This document shows positions 1-12,755 of a DNA stretch of 64,000 nucleotides, in pieces. The stretch's first letter is position 1. Each line of letters opens with the position of its first letter. The translations under genes and the position numbers were made by a program. Source of the stretch: Ulva prolifera (lineage: Eukaryota > Chlorophyta > Ulvophyceae > Ulvales > Ulvaceae); contig CM041200.1 of the NCBI GenBank assembly GCA_023078555.1, forward strand, positions 4,430,936 through 4,494,935. The letters are read 5' to 3'. The notes under the pieces are model-generated. The model had not been told where the DNA came from and did not search any database. It saw only the letters and a list, made by a program, of their open reading frames with translations.

Positions 1-1461
1 TCGCCGCAACGGAGCCCCTCGGCCAGCTCTGCGTCCTCGCCTGGGGTGGCTACATGCGCCGCCTGCAGCGCAGCGCCGCGCGCTGCTCCTCTGCCCATGC
101 GGCCCTCTCCTCCGTCGCCACCACCCTCTCCGCACACATCCCCCCGGCGCCGCTCGCCACCGTCCCAGATGCCCCGGCGTGCGAGATCGTCGCGACTGCG
201 GCAGTGTTCAGTGCGGTGCTTGCGTTTGGACCGGGGCTGCCGAAGGTTGCGTCGGGGGGCGCAAACGTGCCCGCGGACGAGGCAGCCGCCGCGGCGATCG
301 CGCGCATGCTCGCCTCGAAGCTGAAACGTGTGTCAGTCGACACCCTCACGGCGGCGGCGTCACAGCTGCAGCAGGCCGCCGCAGAGGTGGTGCGGCGCTG
401 CGCGAAGGCCGTGAAGCTGGCGAAGGACGCGGCGTGGCGCGAGACGGTGGACCCGCAGAACGCCAGCAGCACGCACCTCGCACACACGCTCGCTTGCGCC
501 CTCGCCTCGCTCGCGTGGTGCGTGCTGTGCCCCCTTCCCCATGCCAGGCCGTGTGTTATGTGATCATTGTGCTTGCTGCCGGGCGATCGCCCACCCACAG
601 GGTATTGTTATATACATGCAACTCTTGGTATTGTCGTACAGGTGTCCTTGGTGCGCATGCATACCTGGGTGTCGGCCGAGTCGTGTTGCTGCCGGGTTGT
701 GACGTGGCGTGCTCCACGCTACAGCATGCTGCCGGGTGCGGTAGCAAGGCATGCCCCACCAGCACGTGTGACGCACGACAATCGAGCGCCGCTGTGGCCT
801 GATGCAGAGCGCTGCCAGCACGGCGTCGCTACAAGGGGCGTGTGCATGCAGGTTACATGGAGTGCATGGCGCGATCGGTGGACGAACCGCGGTCGCCCCC
901 GATGCGTTCGTGGGCCTGCCTCCGCGTGTGCTGCTATCATGCGGCTCCGACATAGAAACACAGCTCCGCGCCGGGAAGATGCACGACCGGAAGCCCCTCT
1001 CGTTCCCCAAGGCTCTCATGGTAAAGCTGCGGCAACCGCCGCCAGCGTCGCCCGCGGCGCCGCCGGCCGCCGTCCCGCACCCTGAGCCGCCGTCGGCCTC
1101 CAGCCTGCACGGGGCTGCACAGGCGCTGCTGGCGGGAGCGCCGCAGCACCCAGCCGCCGCCGGCCTGGCGCCCGGCCTGCTGCTGCAGCAGGCTATCGGC
1201 GCTGCCGCGCCGGGGGTGGTAGCGGGCTTGTCGGTGTCGCCTGCGGCGCCAGGGCCCGGCGGGGCCGGCGTGGGTGCGCCTGTGGAGCCCCAACCGGGTA
1301 TGCGCCGGAAGCGCGCCGTGTCCGGTGCTGCGCCGGCGGAGCCCTCGGCAAAGGCGTTCCGTGCGGCACAGCTCGGCGTGGCGGGTGTTGACGGCAGCAT
1401 CACGGGGTGGGCTGCGCACGCCCCAGCGGACCGGGGCCCGGATGACTCGCACAATAGTTGA
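1..1461 (+). CDS. 3' part of an unrecognised gene (5' end outside the window)
   Basis: An open frame runs from base 3 without a stop and joins two exons, 3-517 and 852-1461. The donor at 518 (TG|GTGCGT) and the acceptor ending at 851 (TGCATGCAG) have matching phase, and the joined frame gives 374 residues up to the stop at 1459-1461. The first exon is alanine-rich and helical, with heptad-like stretches near residues 110-150. The second contains a conserved-looking segment (IETQLRAGKMHDRKPLSF) and then a Pro/Ala-rich, low-complexity tail with a basic patch (GMRRKRAV) that could be a nuclear localisation signal. I do not recognise the family. The N-terminus lies upstream of the window, so its length and domains cannot be judged. 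The exon structure is fairly secure; the function is open. Confidence 0.6.
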
Positions 1462-2065
1462 CCGACGGCATGACACCCGACGGGAGCACAAGTGTGCTTC
1501 CAAGGGGTTTCAGCCCCAGCCCATGGAGAGTGCGTGTTACTCGTGTCGAAGCACACGTCGTGAGATCTCGCGACGAGTTGCCTTTCTGTTTATCTTATGC
1601 CATGCTTGCAAGTTGCCCAAGTCGCACATCTAATGGTGACTTCAAACGGTAACACTGTGTAAACATTGCCGAAGACTCAGGGTATACCACCCTGGTTTTC
1701 AGCATGTTCAGAAGTTTGCGAGAGGACAAGGTGCCACGTGTAAAAGCATTGTGTGGTGTTTGTGCCAGCATGCGGGAGCGTGAGAATTACGCCACAGCAC
1801 TGTGACAACACACAGCCTCTCTGCTGCCCGTGCTATACTTGCCATAGCCCTCAAGGGCAGTGAAGGCGCACTTCAACATACATCTACCCGGGATGAAGGA
1901 CATTCATGCAAACGCGTCGGTCTTTGCACTCATGAGGAGCATTGAGTGCTCGAGTTGCCACAGGTCGGGACTGGGCATCACGATCAACTTTCACAAGGCC
2001 GAAACCATCAGTCCCGACTCCGGTGCATGTGGCTTACATGCAACTAGGGCACTTGACAGCGGCCC
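1462..2065. other. Intergenic stretch without a recognised gene
   Basis: This is the space between the 3' ends of two convergent genes. It is less GC-rich than the coding parts and I see no family-level similarity, tRNA-like fold or strong repeat in it. It probably holds the 3' untranslated regions of both genes. Confidence 0.4.
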
Positions 2066-5000
2066 CTAGTTGAAGACGTCTAGGGCAATGTGCATGACGT
2101 CAAGCTCCGCTATCTGGACCTCTACGCCCCCCAGCAGAGAGCCGACATTCGGCTGGCTGCGGCCAAAGTCCCCGTGGCAGAATTCCTTGATGTACGTGCC
2201 CGCTTGCGTCACCAGCTCCAGCACAAACCAGTGCCGGTTCTGCAGCGTCTTGCACTTCATGCTGTGGATGGTCTGCATCGATACACACACTCAAACACCA
2301 ACCCTCTGGGCACGGCTATGTAGTCAAACAATACTGCAGCAAGCTAGGCAGCCGCACAATCCTGCATGCCAAGAGCCTGACAGTCCCATGAGCACATGGT
2401 GCTGACGAGGCTGCTCTGTGAGGGTGTGTCCCCGGCGCCTGTTTGTGTCAGTGTGGTACGACGATGCACGCGGCGAGGCGGGCAGCACTGCGAAACCGGC
2501 AAGCAGCGCAAGCACGCACCCACCGGCCCGGTCCCTGCTGTGTCAGTGTAGCCTCATATGCAAACACAGCAAGAGCGCAGGGGGTGCTGCAGAAAACCCA
2601 GCGGAGCCGCACCCGTTCTCTGATCAGCGGCGCCCGCCGGTGCAACACCCTCACCGGCGTGTCCTGCTGCACCACCAGCTCTACGGTGCCACTGAGCAGC
2701 TGCTCGTCAGCTTCCTGCAGCTCCCGGTCCGCCCAGCACAGCGCCCGGTAGTGCTTCTGCTTCTCGATCTCGCCGTCCTTCATCAGCTCGAAGTCGCGCT
2801 GCGCAGCTAGCTGCAGGCCCTGCACCAGCACGCCCGCGGCCCGAGTGGCGAGTTGCGCCTCGCAAGCCCGCAGCTCCTCCCTACACGTGCAACGGCTGAA
2901 GATCACCGTAGTTAATTAAATCGTTCGCCATGTGACGCATAATGCTGCGTTTTCTAGGTACTCAGCTAGGTATATGAAATCACGATTTTTCGGATTGACT
3001 GACTCAGTAATGATTATTAAATTAAAAAAAATTCCCATGTAATGCTGGTTAATTGGGCGACCCTTTGCGATTAAGTGCGGTACTCCACAGCGTGCTACAT
3101 GGACACAGTTGGGGAGGCAGTTGGTAGCGCCGCCGCGACACCGTACAACAACAGGGACGCCGACACCACCGCCAGTGGATGCAGGCGGAGGAGGGCAGCC
3201 GTGTCCGCATCTTCCATGCCCAGCAGAGGCGCGCCGCAGCCCAAGCCCGCGAGCGCAGGCCCCACGAACCGCAGGAGGGCCCCCCAACCCCACAACGGCG
3301 TGTGCATGTGTGCGGAAAGCGCGAAAAACACGGCTCCATTCTGCTGGTGCTGGTGCTGGGGTATATGCCGAGGAGGCTTTGCGTTTACACCTCACGAGTA
3401 CGTCCAGCCGCAGTGCAAAGCAGGCTGAAGCAGCAGCAGCTCGAGAAGATCAAACAGGCTTAGATCAAATATTAATTCTAAGCTTTTTTATACTGTAATT
3501 AATCAGTCAGTGCTATGCCCATCGGCATCTATTAGCCCAGCTGAACAGCAACCGAGCTGCTCAGAATTTATTGGCCTGAGAGGTGAGAGGCTGACGACCA
3601 GGTCTGCGTCAGCGATGCTGTACGACCAGCGCAGACGAACAGTGCACAAGGGACTGTTGGCCAGCAGTTCTGGGTCGCCATGCAGCATTGTTGGGGCTCC
3701 CATCCCGAAACTAGACCTGAGCTATAAATACAAAAATCACCAGATGGATTCCCTAGGACGGCCTATTTAATTTTTGTTATATTTTCAGAATTGGCATCTA
3801 TCACACAAGGCATCAAATAATTCATCTTTTCAATAATCACGTTGAGTTTTGAAATTATTGATCGGCATTGTTCTATGTCATCGGGCCCGTCAACCCAACG
3901 CTGCAGGCCAGAAGCAGCGGCCAGGGGGGGCCTCATGCTGCGGCAGCAACGGCTGCTGTGGGCCAGGGGGCAGCAGTGGCGCACTCTGAAGGCCGTGGGG
4001 CCTTGGCGTTGACCACTTGCAGCACAAACGGCCGGCCGGTGCCGAGCATGCGCACGTCTTTGTCCTCCCTCCCGGCAGACACCAAGGTAGCAGAGTCTGC
4101 CTGCAGCAGCGGCAGCAGCACCGCTTCTAGCTCCTCCTGCATACTGCTCCCCAGTCTCCCCAGGGCTGCAAGGACAGCTCTCACGCCCCCTGGCCACGCT
4201 CTGCACGCACCGTGCCCGATGCAGGTCTCCGCTACCTCAGCAGGAATGGTCATGGAGGCTGAGCAGATGGAACCTCAACAACAAGCCGTCAATGTCCTCT
4301 TCAGGATACGACTGAGAACACTTACATTTGCTCACTTTACAAGCGTGATACGTATGACATCTGATGCTTGGGACCACCGTTGGCTTGCTCTGCAGCAGCA
4401 GTGGCCATTCTCCAATCCCACCTGGGGCGATGACAGCCACGAAGCAAGGTGACTCGCTTCCCCTAGCACGAGCTCGTGACTCTGCGCAAGCACAGGCGCA
4501 GCCTCCCGAAGAAGAACCGCATGCAAGACAACCAAGATCCCGTTCAGGTGACGCAGACACAGCAGGCGGCGGACCTCGACGGAGGATTCGTTGGGGTCGA
4601 CTTGTTGCCCTGGGACCGACCAGCGGGTCTGTGCCACACCCCTCAGCAGCTTGAGGTACCGCCCACCCACCAGCACCGGCGGGCGGTACGTCTTCACGCA
4701 CAGCTTGCACGGCGCCAGCGGCGGCTGGTTGTCCAGCAGCGCTGACCGGTCCGCCGACAACGCGGCCTCGAGTACCGCCGTGTAGCCTCCCCACGGCACG
4801 TTCCTGCCGGCCTGGCCGCGGGGGCGTTTGCGGCCGGCGGGGCGCAGGAACGCGGCGCCGGTGATGGTGTGGGGGTGAGCCCACGCGAGGCAGACGGCGA
4901 CGCCGCTCTGCAGCCGGGAGGGTGTGGTCTGCGAGGTGGAGAGTGAAGTGCGGTACCGTGGCGCAACAACACACAGCCGGAGACGCGGTCAGCGCCACTC

Positions 5001-6220
5001 GAACCGTACAAAAAAACAGCACAGATCAGCCGACACCTGATGGAACACCTGACGGAACTCCGACGCACTGCAGGCAGTGAACACCGTTCGGAAGAAGGCA
5101 CAGCCGCGCGGCGCCGCGCACAAACACCGAAACGCCGCCATAGTGATGCTGTCCTTGCGCCGCATACACTCACACTGCCGCCGAAGTGCCTTCATCTTTG
5201 TAATGCATGCACCGCCACACGTGAAGTACCGCAGGCGACACCGGCACAACGGCATGTGGGCATGCAGCGGCGCTGTGTCAGGTCCATACAGACTGCCAAG
5301 ATGACACATGCGTCTCAACACAGCGAGCTGCAATGCTACTGGAAGCCCAGTATCCGGGAGTGATTGAGGCATCGGAGCCATGTGCTCTGGCCGGCGCCTT
5401 ACCAGGGGCTCGCATGCAATAGTGGTTTGATGTGTGGAGGCTCGGCCAGGTGCTGGGACACGCACTTGCGCCTTCGGGGCCTGGAACTCTGTCTGCAGCA
5501 GGTTGGACACGTATGCGCCAGCGACGTCCTTCACGGTAACGGCGTCTGTCAAGCTGCTGGTCCCGCGGAAATGATCAGCTTCGGGGTGATCTCGCTGCAG
5601 TTGTCTCCAGAGGGCTGCTGTGTGAACCGCAAGGATTCCGGGTGCCTACACCCGACCAGACATGGACAACATGAGTTCAACGACGGACAGGTCTATGCCT
5701 GCCTTGCATAACAAGCTCATGTCACCTTGTTCAGCAGGGGCACACAGGCGGCCTGTGTATTTATGCGGGCTGTATGGAGGTCAGTCTGCACCAAAGAATC
5801 ACCAGAACGAAGAGACTCCATTCATCGATTTGGTGTCCCGATTTGCGAGCATTTTCGGCGACCTGGTCCAGTCCTGAGCACGGGCTCCATTCTCCCGGAG
5901 TTGTGGCTTCAAGCTGCTTGATCTCGGCCGCTGATGGAGCCTCCACCGCCGAAGGGCTGGTTTGACACTGCAGGACTCCAAGGCATGCAGGACACAGTTG
6001 CTCCGCTGCTCGAGCTGCAAGTGCGGCTGCCAGTGCTTCAGCGACAGCCGGTGCCGTTTCCCCCGACAGGCGTAGCACACAGCGTTCGCACACCTTTAAA
6101 CACCACGATGAATCAGATATCAAGCACTGCTGTTTTCATGATGAACACAGTGGAACAGGCGGTCAAAAACTGCCCAGAGCTGACCTGGCGAGCTCGTAGA
6201 TCCTCCTTGAGCTGCTCCAT
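2066..6220 (-). CDS. PUS10: tRNA pseudouridine synthase PUS10
   Basis: PUS10 converts uridine to pseudouridine at positions 54/55 of tRNA. Seen in order: first exon 6220-6185 (MEQLKEDLRARQ), then an exon from 6093 with the zinc-binding pairs CERC and CPAC typical of the N-terminal THUMP-like half. A later exon has the ring-and-linker segment GGRYLKLLRGVAQTRW and ends in ESSVE. An exon starting at 4136 has the catalytic block GREDKDVRMLGTGRPF, whose aspartates include the family's nucleophile. An exon around 2900-2610 contains VLHRRAPLIRERV. The last exon, 2272-2066, has AGTYIKEF-HGDFGR and ends LDVFN. The exon pairs 6185/6093 and about 4565/4136 join in phase; boundaries between about 5840 and 4990 are not settled. 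One large intron (about 2907-3980) carries AT-rich islands, and another holds part of a dispersed inverted-repeat family near 2448. The family call is secure; the start codon is inferred. Confidence 0.9.
2448..2520 (+). repeat. Copy of the GTGTTACAAGGA terminal-repeat family (left-type end)
   Basis: The segment contains GGCGAGGCGGGCAGCAC followed by GCGAAACCGGCAAGCA, matching the ends of the inverted-repeat elements at 19392-19957 and 20377-21089. The outermost bases are diverged (GTGTGGTACGACGATG). It lies in a PUS10 intron. No matching opposite end was seen close by, so it is probably a solo or eroded copy. Confidence 0.55.
2907..3870. other. AT-rich islands in a PUS10 intron
   Basis: Three strongly AT-rich blocks (about 2910-3060, 3460-3520, 3715-3870) stand out from the GC-rich surroundings and enclose a GC-rich block of about 400 bp. 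They include runs such as ATTATTAAATTAAAAAAAA. The enclosed block has a minus-strand frame (3331-3095) with a hydrophobic tail, but I cannot link it to any family. An insertion into the intron is a reasonable guess. No clear terminal repeats or target duplication were found. Confidence 0.35.
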
Positions 6221-7640
6221 CGGTTTGACGACCGGCGTGATCGCCAGGTGATTTAACCCGAACACTGCCCGGCCTGAGGCCTTCACTTCATGCTACGAGT
6301 CCACAATGTCGAGGAGGTCTCTGGCGTGAGATTCCACTTACGTTTTCAGGCCATGCAGTCCTGCTCAACAGTCGGTCTCACGCAATCGCAGTGATTTTCA
6401 GGCATAGCATCCTACCCAGTTGATTGCACGAGAGGCATGCGTTGTCTGCCAGCTGCGACGACTGGTGTACGATACGATCTGGCCTAACGATGCCGCATGT
6501 CAACCGCCGCAAGCGAGCATGCAAGCCTTCGGTCCGCAATCGAGGCCATATCCATGATCCCGGCTTCAGTCTATCACACCGGCACGTGAACATATGTTGC
6601 TCATGCACCCTCTCTGTGTCTCCATTAGCAGGTGTGCTTGCACAGAACAACAATTGTCCACACACCAAGCCTCACGCCAGACTGCCACAGCTGCGAATGC
6701 TATGACTCGACACAATTGCAAGTCCGGCCACGGTTACATGACCCTGAGTGCCTCCACTCCAGACTCTGCTTTATTCTGCGTCTTGCTTTGTACTCAGCAG
6801 GCCTTTGCCAAGCTTGGCTGTTCTCTGTTTGCCAGGTGGACGCTTCGGCCACATGTGTTCTCCAGGATCGAACACAAAGACGAGCCTGCCCTGCCCGCAG
6901 CATTATTGTAAGCACTGACTCCGTCTGCGACACTTTGAAGGAGGTAATCCAGTCGGCGCTGGGAACATGCAAGTGCAGGACCGCTGTGCTGCCAACTGTG
7001 CAGTCCACCGATATGCCTCTCCCGAGCTGGCAATTGAGAGGCATGCCTGGCCTTCTTGATTTCAAGTTAAACAGCGAATGTGCATTCGAGAATTACTCGA
7101 TGCCACGGATGATGCATGACTGCAATCGGAGTTTGTGCGAGGAGCAAGGTTAAATGAAGATTGACTGTTTGCACATTCACAGCACGTTCACAGCATGAAA
7201 ATCCCCGACATCCAGAGAGGAGGCCACGAAGTTGATTGAAGCAGACGAAAGGATGCAGCCCAGCACGACATACATACAGGAGACCAGGCCAATCAGACCA
7301 CCACACTTGATCAGAAGTCCAGAAGCTGCCCACAAACAGCACAGGAAACCAGTGTCTGCAGAGCAAGATATCTGGCCAGCATCTCTGGAGCCTCGGCTGT
7401 GGCAGACGCCACCAGTTTACACTGCCGAGTGAAACATGCCAGATACTGTTCCAGCTGCGTTTCACATCACCCGTCGCACATCAGGATAACTCACACAATA
7501 CATTCATTTGTCTACTACCAGGGACACTGCTGCACGCCCCTGTGATGCGCAAACAGTTGCAGACAGCTTGGCAAAGCTCTCTCATCTGCACATCCACTAC
7601 TCTGGCCAGGGCATCTCTGTCCCAGCCACACAGGAACATG
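6221..7640. other. Intergenic stretch without a recognised gene
   Basis: This lies between the divergent start side of PUS10 and the 3' end of COX10. Open frames on both strands are short and show no motif. The part next to 6220 should hold the PUS10 promoter and leader, and the part just below 7641 the COX10 3' untranslated region. I see nothing else in it. Confidence 0.35.
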
Positions 7641-9217
7641 TCACGAAACCTCTGTTGACCCGCTGAACCCGCGATCCCTTGCAGATGTCGTTTCGCTGCT
7701 GCCCTGCCTGGGGGCATCTGTAATGCTGCCTATTCTTTGACCTGTGGCAGTGCCTAGCGACACCTTCAGGGCAGTGTAAGGGCAGGGCATGCGAAGAGGC
7801 GGGGAGAACGGGAAGATCATCGAGTCCACCTGCTCATCGGCTGACGATCCGTGGACACGTGTCAGGAGATTCCGCTCGGCGCTCTCTGCCCGCTGCTTGA
7901 GTTGCTCCACAAGTGAGCTCCACGTGAGCTGGCCGTCGTTCGGCCGGCGGTGGATGACTGCCAGCAACATCAGAAGCGGCAGGTGGAGCAGAGACATCTT
8001 GAACAGAAACCGTGCCGTCTGCAGCATGCCACACCAGCATGATCAACGAGGTCGAAGGATCAAGTGTTTTTGTTGATTTGCATCGCTTCAATGGCAGCAG
8101 GCAGGTGTAATCGGGGGTTTGCAGAGTGTGCAGGGAGCAGAGGCATACCTGTTGGGAGGGCTTGGTGAGGAATGCTGAGGCCGAGAGCGCAAACATTCCT
8201 GAGACGGCTACGCTCTCATATGCAAACGCAGGGCTGACTAGGCCATGAGATGCGGCCATGATGCCTAGGGGGATGAGGTACAGAGCATTGCGGAGGGCAA
8301 CTCCCGCTGTCCTGCGCCCTGTGCGGTCAGCCAGAGACAGCATGCGATGGCCCCCTCGGGCATAGTCTTCCTTGCACATCCATGCCAGCGCCATGAAGTG
8401 CGGCATCTGCCAGAAATATAGAACCGCTCCCAGGAACGCCGCTCCTGGCTCTATGCTGCCAGACGCAGCCGCCCACCCCATCAGTGGAGGAACAGCGCCA
8501 ACGATGGCGCCGACCCAGGTGTTTATTGGATGCATCCGTTTCAAAGGTGTATAAATTGATGCGTAAAGCGCAATGTTCGCAACACCAAGCCCGGCTGTAA
8601 GTGCATTGGTCTGCATACACGGACATTTTGAGGCCAGCTGTTCTCTCACAATCAGCTTGGCAGCAGCGTGGCTTGCTTCACGAAGCTCCGAAGCTTAGAG
8701 ACAGACCACATGTACATCAAAGGTGCAGCTTGGTCGAAATTACCTGGCTCTGGAGAATGACAGCCCCGCCGAGTCCCGTTGCAGCTGCGAATGCCAGTGC
8801 TGCGGGAACTGACATTCTCCCGGTTGGCATCGGTCGAAGAGCTGTCCGCTTCATGAGAGAGTCACTATGTATCTCATAGACCTGATTGCATGTGTTTGCG
8901 GCGGCTGAACACGCTAGTGTGCCCACGCACGTCCACGACAACTTGACGAAGTCCACTGTATCGCCACTCCCGAGAACGAAACCCCCCGCAGCAGTCGTCA
9001 TCACTATAATAGACAGCTTGCCTTTCGACAGCTTGTATAGATCTCGGAGAAGCTGATAGGATTTCCGTGCCTGTCGAGGGCTGGCGACGTTGCCCGATAC
9101 ATGATTGGCTACGGTTTGGGCCGGGCCTGAAGCTGCTCGTGAATGTGATGCATACGCACGACCCAGCCCGCTCCAGGCACGGTACAGCTGTGCAGCCTTG
9201 CGGAGCGTGGTCGCCAT
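7641..9217 (-). CDS. COX10: Protohaem IX farnesyltransferase, mitochondrial (COX10)
   Basis: COX10 transfers a farnesyl group to haem B, giving haem O, the precursor of haem A for cytochrome c oxidase. It is a multi-spanning protein of the mitochondrial inner membrane. Three exons join in phase 0: 9217-8744, 8610-8149 and 8018-7641, giving 437 residues, a usual length for the family. The first about 50 residues (MATTLRKAAQLYRAW...) are basic and alanine-rich, as expected of a mitochondrial presequence. UbiA-superfamily motifs are present: NQVYEIHSDSLMKRTALRPMPTGR with the prenyl-diphosphate-binding acidic residues, ANIALYASIYTPLKR, NTWVGAIVGAVPPLMGW, and CKEDYARGGHRML. The last hydrophobic helix is TARFLFKMSLLHLPLLMLL. 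A longer start at 9325 is open in frame, but the start at 9217 gives the better presequence. Confidence 0.93.
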
Positions 9218-9350
9218 TTCGCTCACAGGCGAAGTATCAGGCACGGCATTGAAGTGGACGCTATGCAACACTCTCACAGTCACACTCATGCAGCAGTGGA
9301 CCAGGTTGGTAATGTATCGAAGCACAGAGACAATTTCCGCGCGTGTTTAA

Positions 9351-9408
9351 GGCCCTCCTACACAAGCAGCAGGCCATCCGGCCCTCCTACACAAGCAGCA
9401 GGCCATCC
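9351..9408. repeat. Perfect 2 x 29 bp tandem repeat
   Basis: Two identical 29 bp units stand head to tail (9351-9379 and 9380-9408), each beginning GGCCCTCCTACACAAGCAGC. They sit just upstream of the COX10 start, so they may lie in its promoter or leader. Whether they do anything there is unknown. Confidence 0.9.
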
Positions 9409-12400
9409 TATGCGTGGTGACAGGTGCACTGAACACTGCGTGTACGGTGGCACGAGGCACGAGATGATCTGCATCAGGACATGCTAGAGCATCAGACTCA
9501 CGTGTAGTGCACATCCAAGTGTCTTTTCCAGACAAGCTTGCGTTGTTGCTATTCTGTGCAGTTGGAGTTGGTCTGGGTTCACAGGCCTAGGTCAGCATCT
9601 AGCGCCAGAGACACATAAGGAAACATTCGTGCACACGGAGCTTGAAGTTGCTGGTATCCCAATACATATCGCTATATAATCTGTATGCATCCATACAAGC
9701 ACGGTCTTGCATACATGTCATTGCGGCCACGCAACAAAGCGATCTCAACACTTCTCATGGCTTCTTCAAAGACGCAAGTCACGGTCCCACAGTGGCAGAT
9801 GTCTGAAGAGTTGTCTTCTCTGCTGCTATCAATGCATCTGAATTCTCATGGATCACACCGGGACGCACGATGGGATCGCTACCTTGGCCACGCCTGCATC
9901 TCGATGTGCATGTTAGATGCAGCTGATACAAATGTGCGCGATTCGCGTGCCCAGATTTCAAGTGATTGTTCTTGAATGATGCTATGTCATGCTGGAAGCT
10001 GGCAAGCGACTGCGCGAGTCGAGAACACTCCTGACAGACGTTCGTCGCACCGTTCGATACCCAGCGGGCGCCTACTTGTGACACCAAGGTTTATCACGAA
10101 CTAAAAGAGCTCCTGACGTTGTGTGTCCATGAAGTTCTGCGTGTGCAGGTAGGCGCAGAGAGAATAGCTGCTGTTCCGCTGCGACGTCGACAGGTAGACC
10201 TGCTGCAACAACTCGGACGATGCAGGATAAATACAAGACGATATTTGCTGAATATGTCGGCCTAACGGCTTGTCCGGTCTGCACCGGATATTCCAGACAA
10301 CCATTCTACTTTGCGAGCGACCACGCATCGCTTGGTGGGATGTTCCCCTCGTAGACCTACAGCGGAATTAAAAGACATGAGACTCGTCCTGCGATGCAGT
10401 ATGCTGTCAAGATTCATTATTTTAAGGTGATGTCGGCGCAACACATGATCTGTGTTGTGTCGGGGCATATCTTCATTGTCTCCACGCTCGTTGACATGCA
10501 GGGTCCAAGGCAGAGACAGCGAGCGGCGCCGAGAAGACCTCGCGAAGATTAGAGACGAAGCATTCTTCCCGAAGATCTAGGCTTCGATCCCCCATGTGTG
10601 CAGTAGGCCCCTCCGTGTAACACCAGATATTCAAATATCTGGTCAAAACTGAACCCAAAAACAACCGAAAATAAACGCAGCCCAAGGGGGGGTCTGGGCC
10701 AATCTACACACCTAACCCCCTGCACTTTATTTCCTCAGAAACTTCTTCACTGCTGCCATATCTTCTTTCAGAGCTACTTGTATAATGTCGAGCTGGTTTC
10801 GATAAGCAAATATCAGCACTTAAAATTTTGATGTGTCCACTGTATGGCCAGTGATGCACAAGCTGCGACACTGGTATCGCCATGCACTGATGCATGCCTT
10901 TCAGCAGCACAAGTGCTTCGATACATCTCAGTGAGCCTGCCGCCATTGTGTTGGTGCATGTGACTGCCTGGCCTTGTGCATGCAACACTGGATTCCCGGG
11001 TCTGAGCCCGTTGATGCTGCCTTAGGTACTGCACAGAGCAGTGACTATTCATCATTCCATCCACATTCATTGCGCTCTCCTGCTCTCCTGCACAACCTGC
11101 ATTGTGGACGTTCCTACCGTCCCATCGATCCTGCCGTGTGCAGCCCAGCCAAACACCACCCTTGACACTAAAGTACGAAAACAGCGAGCATGCATGTCAT
11201 GTATCGGCTGCTGGTGAGGATCTTTGCTGAGACTGGGGAACGCGTGGGGGGTATCCGCGGATGCGCCACCGTGTCCCCAATCTCAGGTGCAGAAGAGCGG
11301 GTAAACCTCCGTACACCCACATGGGTGGCTCAACACGCGAAAAAAAGAGAGGGAAAAAGCTTCGTGTGCCATAGCTGTAAGGCATCTGATTGCCGTGCCC
11401 CTTTGGCTGGTTCGATCAACGTACCGGCGCAAGGCCGCGAGAAGTGCACAGCTACTTGACACAGCAGATAACATAATGCTTGTACCGCGTCTACAGCTGT
11501 GCGCCGGATGATTCGAAGCTGCCTCTCTGCGGGTGCGTGCATCGATCTCTGAGATACAGATCCTTACAACTGTTGGTCAGAGCAGATGCAGCGTGGCCGT
11601 GCCTCACCGGCACACGTGCAACCTATTTTTACCCCTACCCCACAAGCCAGGAGACATTTTCAAAATACATCATCAGAATGCACCGGGATGGTGTCGACGA
11701 ACTCACCAGCCTGGGAGGAGTGTTGGGCAAGCCATGCAACAAGTGGCTACAGGTTGAAGCAAAGGTATGTCACCTTGATGTCTTGCCATTGACGTACAGC
11801 TCATGTTACATGCTGCGACTCTTCATATCACCTGTGCCGCAAGGCGATCAATTCGGCAGACTAGCGTGAAATTTTGTTTTCACTGAACAAAATGGCGAGC
11901 AGTCCTTATTGCCATGTGTGCATGATTCTAACTGCGTTTTGACATTCGTGTCATGCTCCGCATGACCTCGAATGACCACGGTCGCAACGCACCAACAGTT
12001 TCACCACTGCGCCATGATTGTGCCATGTGCTGCAGGACTGCTACTGCCGAAAGGCACAGGCTCTCCCCGGCACTGAGCAAGTTCGCCATGGCTTGTCAAC
12101 TGCAGACCCGTTCCGGCCCGTCACCCCAGGCCCAGATGCGACCTGCGGTCCAAGCATCGGCTTTCTGTGCTCCGTCATGCACCCTACAGCACCGCCACGC
12201 TGATCACGACATGTACGTACACGTGCTGTGCCAAGCACAGCTGACCACGGCCAGCTCACACCGCAAAGCTTGCGCTGCTTGCTGGTTTGCGGTGCCGCCC
12301 GCCTCGCCGCACTTATCATTGTGACACACAGCACAAGTGTGACGGGCCTGAGCAGCACACAGCACACAGCACACAGCACCAAAAGGGGACACCTGGATGG

Positions 12401-12755
12401 TGCCAGCAATGACCATCTACACGTAAATGCCCGTAGTGATGCTCTGCAGCATGACAGTACATACAAACCTCCATCACGACAGGACGGCAGAACGCATAGC
12501 AGCGTTGCCTGCCGGGACAGCAGCAATCGAGTGCCAGCATTGCATATACTGCAGGGCGTTGCAATATTCCGCACAGCCGCAGCCATGTAGTCATGCACAC
12601 ACATACATGCATTCACACACAGGACGTTCGTACAGATCCTGCCCGACGGAACCGGCACAACCGCGTTCTCGTTCTCACCAACCCAACGTCCTTACATGCA
12701 ACCAGCGACCATAGCGCACCTTAGAGCACGTTGGTGTGTGCAAGAAAGGCGCGCA
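9409..12755. other. Gene-poor stretch upstream of COX10
   Basis: About 3.3 kb with lower GC than the flanks. Open frames are short on both strands and none shows a domain, a splice-consistent neighbour or a codon bias like the real genes. It contains one right-type end of the GTGTTACAAGGA repeat family at 12275-12330. The last few hundred bases are the probable 3' region of the transporter gene that ends at 12756. Confidence 0.4.
12275..12330 (-). repeat. Copy of the GTGTTACAAGGA terminal-repeat family (right-type end)
   Basis: Read on the minus strand, this segment gives GCGGCGAGGCGGGCGGCACC followed by GCAAACCAGCAAGC, the same core as the other copies, with a diverged tip (TGTGTCACAATGATAAG). 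No partner end was found nearby. Confidence 0.55.

Noticed and set aside
3095-3331. Hydrophobic minus frame as an exon of a membrane protein
   Set aside because: It lies in a PUS10 intron without fitting splice sites and has no partner exons.
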